A stretch of DNA of 64,000 nucleotides, from positions 1 to 64,000 of the forward strand of contig CAYYZW010000116.1 in the NCBI GenBank assembly GCA_964476375.1. Direction: 5' to 3'. Origin of the DNA: SAT2750 sp964476375 (GTDB lineage Bacteria; Planctomycetota; Planctomycetia; Pirellulales; Pirellulaceae). The stretch's first letter is position 1, and every line of letters starts with the position of its first letter. The notes below the pieces were generated by a model. That model was not told where the DNA came from. It saw nothing but the letters and a program-made list of their open reading frames with translations, and ran no database searches. Below are positions 61,560 through 64,000 of the stretch, one piece after another. The translations under genes were made by a program, and so were the position numbers.

Positions 61560-62936
61560 TCAGACCTCGTACTCGCGTTCCGGGTTGAGCCCTGGAAGCG
61601 GAATCGGGTACCTGCCCTCGTCGTCGGACAGAAGTGGCGCCGGGCCGTCGAGCGTCATCTTGTCGATCCCCGGAGCGAACTCAAGGTCGCAGATAAGCAT
61701 CTGGTCATAGGTGATCAACTGGCCGGTATGGGCCGCCATCCGCCCCATCGAGGTGACCAGGCTGGATTTCACGCCCCGTTCGACCTCGTTATAGGTCTCG
61801 TCCTGGCGAATTGCCTGGATCAGGTCATTCCATTCCTCCTGGTAGGGATTCGGTTCCCGCTCGGGATAGGCCCAGATCTGCTCGGCCTTGTTAAAATTCT
61901 GGCCCTTGAAAATCCGGCTACGGGCCGGTACATGCCCGGCCGTGGAAAAGATCGCCGATCCCTTCGTGCCGTGCACGTAGGTGGCAAAGTCGGTCTTGCA
62001 GCCCGGGATCGTACGGCCATTGACCAGCAGCTTGGTTCCGTCGCCAAAAGTGTACTCGATCGAGTAGCTATCGAAGTTCTGGTCGACCGTGGCACCACGG
62101 TAATGACGACCCCCGGAGGCAATCGCCTGCACCGGCCATTCCCCCTTGGCCCAGCACCCCTCGTCGATATTGTGGATCAGGAAATCGCTTACCGCTCCAC
62201 CGCTGGCCCAGAGGAAAGCGTGGAAACGACGGATCTGCCATTCCAGGTCACTCATTCCCTTGGGGGCAGGGCCGGTGGATGCCGAGCCGGTGGGACCTGC
62301 CATGCGATAGGCCCGCAGCGTGAGCACGTCACCCAGTTCGCCATCATGGATTTTCTGGGCCAGTGCCTGGCGGGCCTTGCAGTGGCGGACCATCAGTCCC
62401 ACGCCGACCTTGAGGTTCTTCTCCTCGGCCTTCTTGGCAAGTTCGAACATCTTCTTGCTGGTGGGGCCGTCTGCCGTGACCGGTTTCTCCATGAAGACAT
62501 TCACACCCTTCTCGATGGCATAGGTGAAATGCACCCAGCGGAAAGCGCAGGGCGTGGTAAAGATCACCACATCGCCCGGCTTGAGGCAGTCGATCGCCTG
62601 CTTGTAGGCATCGAAACCGATGAACTTGCGTTCATCCGGCACGTCCACCTTGTTCGTCAGCTGGGTCGAGAGGCTGCGATGGCTGATCGCCAGCCGGTCC
62701 TCGAAAACATCGGCCATGGCAACCAGCTTGATCGGGCCATTCTGGACCGAGAGAGCATTCACGGCAGCACCGGTACCACGACCACCACAACCGACAAGGG
62801 CCACCTGGATGGTGTTGTCCTCGGCAGCATGGACGTGCGGGGCCGCTGTTCCGACGAGCGTGGAAGCGGCGGCAATTGTGCCACTCTTCACCAGGAAGTC
62901 ACGGCGGGTGGAGGTCATTTTTGTCTTCTCGCTCAT
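61560..62936 (-). CDS. Gfo/Idh/MocA family oxidoreductase, Tat-exported
   Basis: A 458-aa NAD(P)-dependent sugar-acid/inositol-type dehydrogenase. A Tat signal (STRRDFLVKSGTIAAASTLVG) precedes the Rossmann motif VALVGCGGRGTGAAVNAL. Other family features: EKPVTADGPTSKKMFELAKKA (contains the conserved EKP Lys) and VGVGLMVRHCKARQAL. A GAGG site lies before ATG 62936; an internal ATG at 62918 is also possible. The frame is open upstream without a signal. Tat-exported Gfo/Idh proteins are a common Planctomycete expansion. It is next to the FGE-fold gene. Confidence 0.92.
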   Translation of the reverse strand: MSEKTKMTSTRRDFLVKSGTIAAASTLVGTAAPHVHAAEDNTIQVALVGCGGRGTGAAVNALSVQNGPIKLVAMADVFEDRLAISHRSLSTQLTNKVDVPDERKFIGFDAYKQAIDCLKPGDVVIFTTPCAFRWVHFTYAIEKGVNVFMEKPVTADGPTSKKMFELAKKAEEKNLKVGVGLMVRHCKARQALAQKIHDGELGDVLTLRAYRMAGPTGSASTGPAPKGMSDLEWQIRRFHAFLWASGGAVSDFLIHNIDEGCWAKGEWPVQAIASGGRHYRGATVDQNFDSYSIEYTFGDGTKLLVNGRTIPGCKTDFATYVHGTKGSAIFSTAGHVPARSRIFKGQNFNKAEQIWAYPEREPNPYQEEWNDLIQAIRQDETYNEVERGVKSSLVTSMGRMAAHTGQLITYDQMLICDLEFAPGIDKMTLDGPAPLLSDDEGRYPIPLPGLNPEREYEV

Positions 62937-63033
62937 CGGTAGCCTCATGAAAGTTGGTTTATTTCTATGAGCAGTCTCACACAAACAGGATACGGTCCCG
63001 CGAAGTCCGGTACAACTTGATTTGCCCGGAGGG
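62937..63033. other. Short intergenic region before the FGE-fold gene
   Basis: About 97 nt between the Gfo/Idh start and the end of the FGE-fold gene. No hairpin or coding frame was seen. Confidence 0.4.
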
Positions 63034-64000
63034 CTACTTTTCCTCGTCAATCTGTAGCGGGGCGGTCTTGCCCCACTTTTCCGCTTTCTCCTTGTCGGTC
63101 GGCTCAACCAGGGGCCTGACAATCCGGAATCCGACCCACAACGCGTCGGTATGGTACCAGATACTGACCGGATCCTGTGGATCCTGCTCTTTCCACTCCT
63201 CCTCCGACCCACGGCGAGCGGCGCTTCGCAGGCGATACGGGTCATCATCCCAGGAGCCGCCTCGTACCACCCGTGGGTAAAGGGTGGTGGGAATGAGCAG
63301 GGGATTCTTCGCCGCATGATGTCCGTAGGCATCGGCCAGGTGCTGATCCAAAACCCACTCCGAAACGTTCCCATGCATATCGTAAAGTCCCCAGGGATTG
63401 GGTTTCTTCTGCCCCACCTTCTGGTACTTCTCCTCGCTATTATCCAGGAACCAGGCATACTCGCCCAGCTGGGCTGGTTTATCGCCAAAGTGGTAGGCCG
63501 TGGTGGTTCCCGCGCGGCAGGCATACTCCCACTCCGCCTCGGTCGGCAGGCGATAGTAACGACCGGTCTTGGCCGTGAGCCACTGGCAGAAGATCCTGGC
63601 AGCATGCTGCGTCATGCAGATCGCCGGGTAACCTCGCTTGCCCATCCCGAATGTCATGTCCGTGTAGGGCGGGGTTGGTTTGCTCAGCTGGAACTCGCTC
63701 GCCACCGCATCACGCTGCGTCGCCTTGATACCAAGTGCCTCGCGGCGGAGGATATCGGTATCCGACATCCAGATCTCGTAGGCATCCCAGGTTGTTTCAT
63801 GGCTGGCCATCCAGAACGGAGCGAGGGTGACCTCGTGCTGGGGGCCCTCATCCTTGCCTCGTTGCTTCTCGCCGTGAGGACTCCCCATCAGGAAAGTGCC
63901 CCCGGGGATTGGCACCATGGGGATTTTTGTCCTGCTGTGCGCGATCAACTCGGCATAGGGCTTCATTTCCGCCTCGGTCATGGCCACTGAATCGGGTACC
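63034..64000 (-). CDS. FGE-fold (SUMF1-like) protein lacking the catalytic cysteines, 5' end beyond window
   Basis: At least 317 aa; the frame remains open to the right edge, and a GTG at 63987 or ATG at 63981 may be internal, so the N-terminus and signal peptide are probably outside. The formylglycine-generating-enzyme fold is clear: IPGGTFLMGSPHGE, YRLPTEAEWEYACRAGTTT, YDMHGNVSEWVLD and VVRGGSWDDDPYRLRSAARR. Functional FGE needs two Cys near the C-terminus; here that region (SAARRGSEEEWKEQDPQDPV...VGFRIVRPL) has none. It is therefore unlikely to mature sulfatases, and may be a related non-FGE member of unknown reaction. The fold assignment is firm, the role unknown. Confidence 0.85.
   Translation of the reverse strand, partial: VPDSVAMTEAEMKPYAELIAHSRTKIPMVPIPGGTFLMGSPHGEKQRGKDEGPQHEVTLAPFWMASHETTWDAYEIWMSDTDILRREALGIKATQRDAVASEFQLSKPTPPYTDMTFGMGKRGYPAICMTQHAARIFCQWLTAKTGRYYRLPTEAEWEYACRAGTTTAYHFGDKPAQLGEYAWFLDNSEEKYQKVGQKKPNPWGLYDMHGNVSEWVLDQHLADAYGHHAAKNPLLIPTTLYPRVVRGGSWDDDPYRLRSAARRGSEEEWKEQDPQDPVSIWYHTDALWVGFRIVRPLVEPTDKEKAEKWGKTAPLQIDEEK

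Noticed and set aside
1..64000. CRISPR arrays, tRNA/rRNA genes, insertion sequences and prophage genes.
   Set aside because: No array of spaced repeats, no tRNA-like cloverleaf, and no transposase or integrase product was seen by eye; small RNAs cannot be excluded without computation.

Overview
The window looks like a piece of a Planctomycetota chromosome (Planctomycetia type). Support comes from six secreted DUF1501 proteins, two PSD1-type proteins (cytochrome c plus DUF1549/DUF1553), seven Cys-type sulfatases, Tat-exported Gfo/Idh and DUF3500 proteins, and a high-GC, gene-dense layout. No rRNA, tRNA, CRISPR array or insertion sequence was recognised.

Region 1 (about 0.8-15 kb) is a complete urea acquisition and hydrolysis island. 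On the minus strand a run of urtA, urtB, a fused urtC-DUF805-urtD, urtE, ureD, a fused ureAB and ureC is read from a consensus sigma-54 promoter (11705-11721), so nitrogen limitation probably switches it on. A porin gene with its own terminator lies upstream, and ureF-ureG run divergently on the plus strand. No ureE is present; UreG instead carries a 13-His N-terminal tail. UrtB has a roughly 210-residue insertion before its last membrane segment.

Region 2 (about 15-28.5 kb) holds a VOC protein, a secreted protein of unknown function, tandem DUF3500 proteins, DUF1501 proteins, a formamidase/acetamidase beside an N,N-dimethylformamidase-large-subunit-like protein (more C1-amide nitrogen chemistry), a hairpin-glycosidase-like secreted protein and a TolB-like propeller.

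Region 3 (about 28.5-42 kb) has two PSD1+DUF1501 pairs, a degenerate metallophosphoesterase-like protein, a PhyH-type dioxygenase and an FG-GAP repeat protein.

Region 4 (about 41.9-43.8 kb) is the most unusual part. A short cassette is bounded by a 120-bp direct repeat (114/120 identical) of the 3' end of the neighbouring sulfatase gene. It encodes a 57-aa acidic protein overlapping (ATGA) a secreted thioredoxin-like protein. That protein's single reading frame is interrupted by one in-frame TGA in a GCT-TGA-G motif, followed 22 nt later by a 7-bp hairpin with an AGGTT loop, the layout of a bacterial SECIS. I read this as a probable selenoprotein (439 aa, Sec91).

Region 5 (about 43.7-64 kb) is a sulfated-polysaccharide degradation neighbourhood: seven sulfatases, a PhoPQ-related alpha/beta hydrolase, an oligogalacturonate-lyase-like propeller, an AhpD-like protein, an NHL propeller, an S51 peptidase, an NAD-dependent epimerase, a Tat-exported Gfo/Idh oxidoreductase and an FGE-fold protein that lacks the catalytic cysteine pair.
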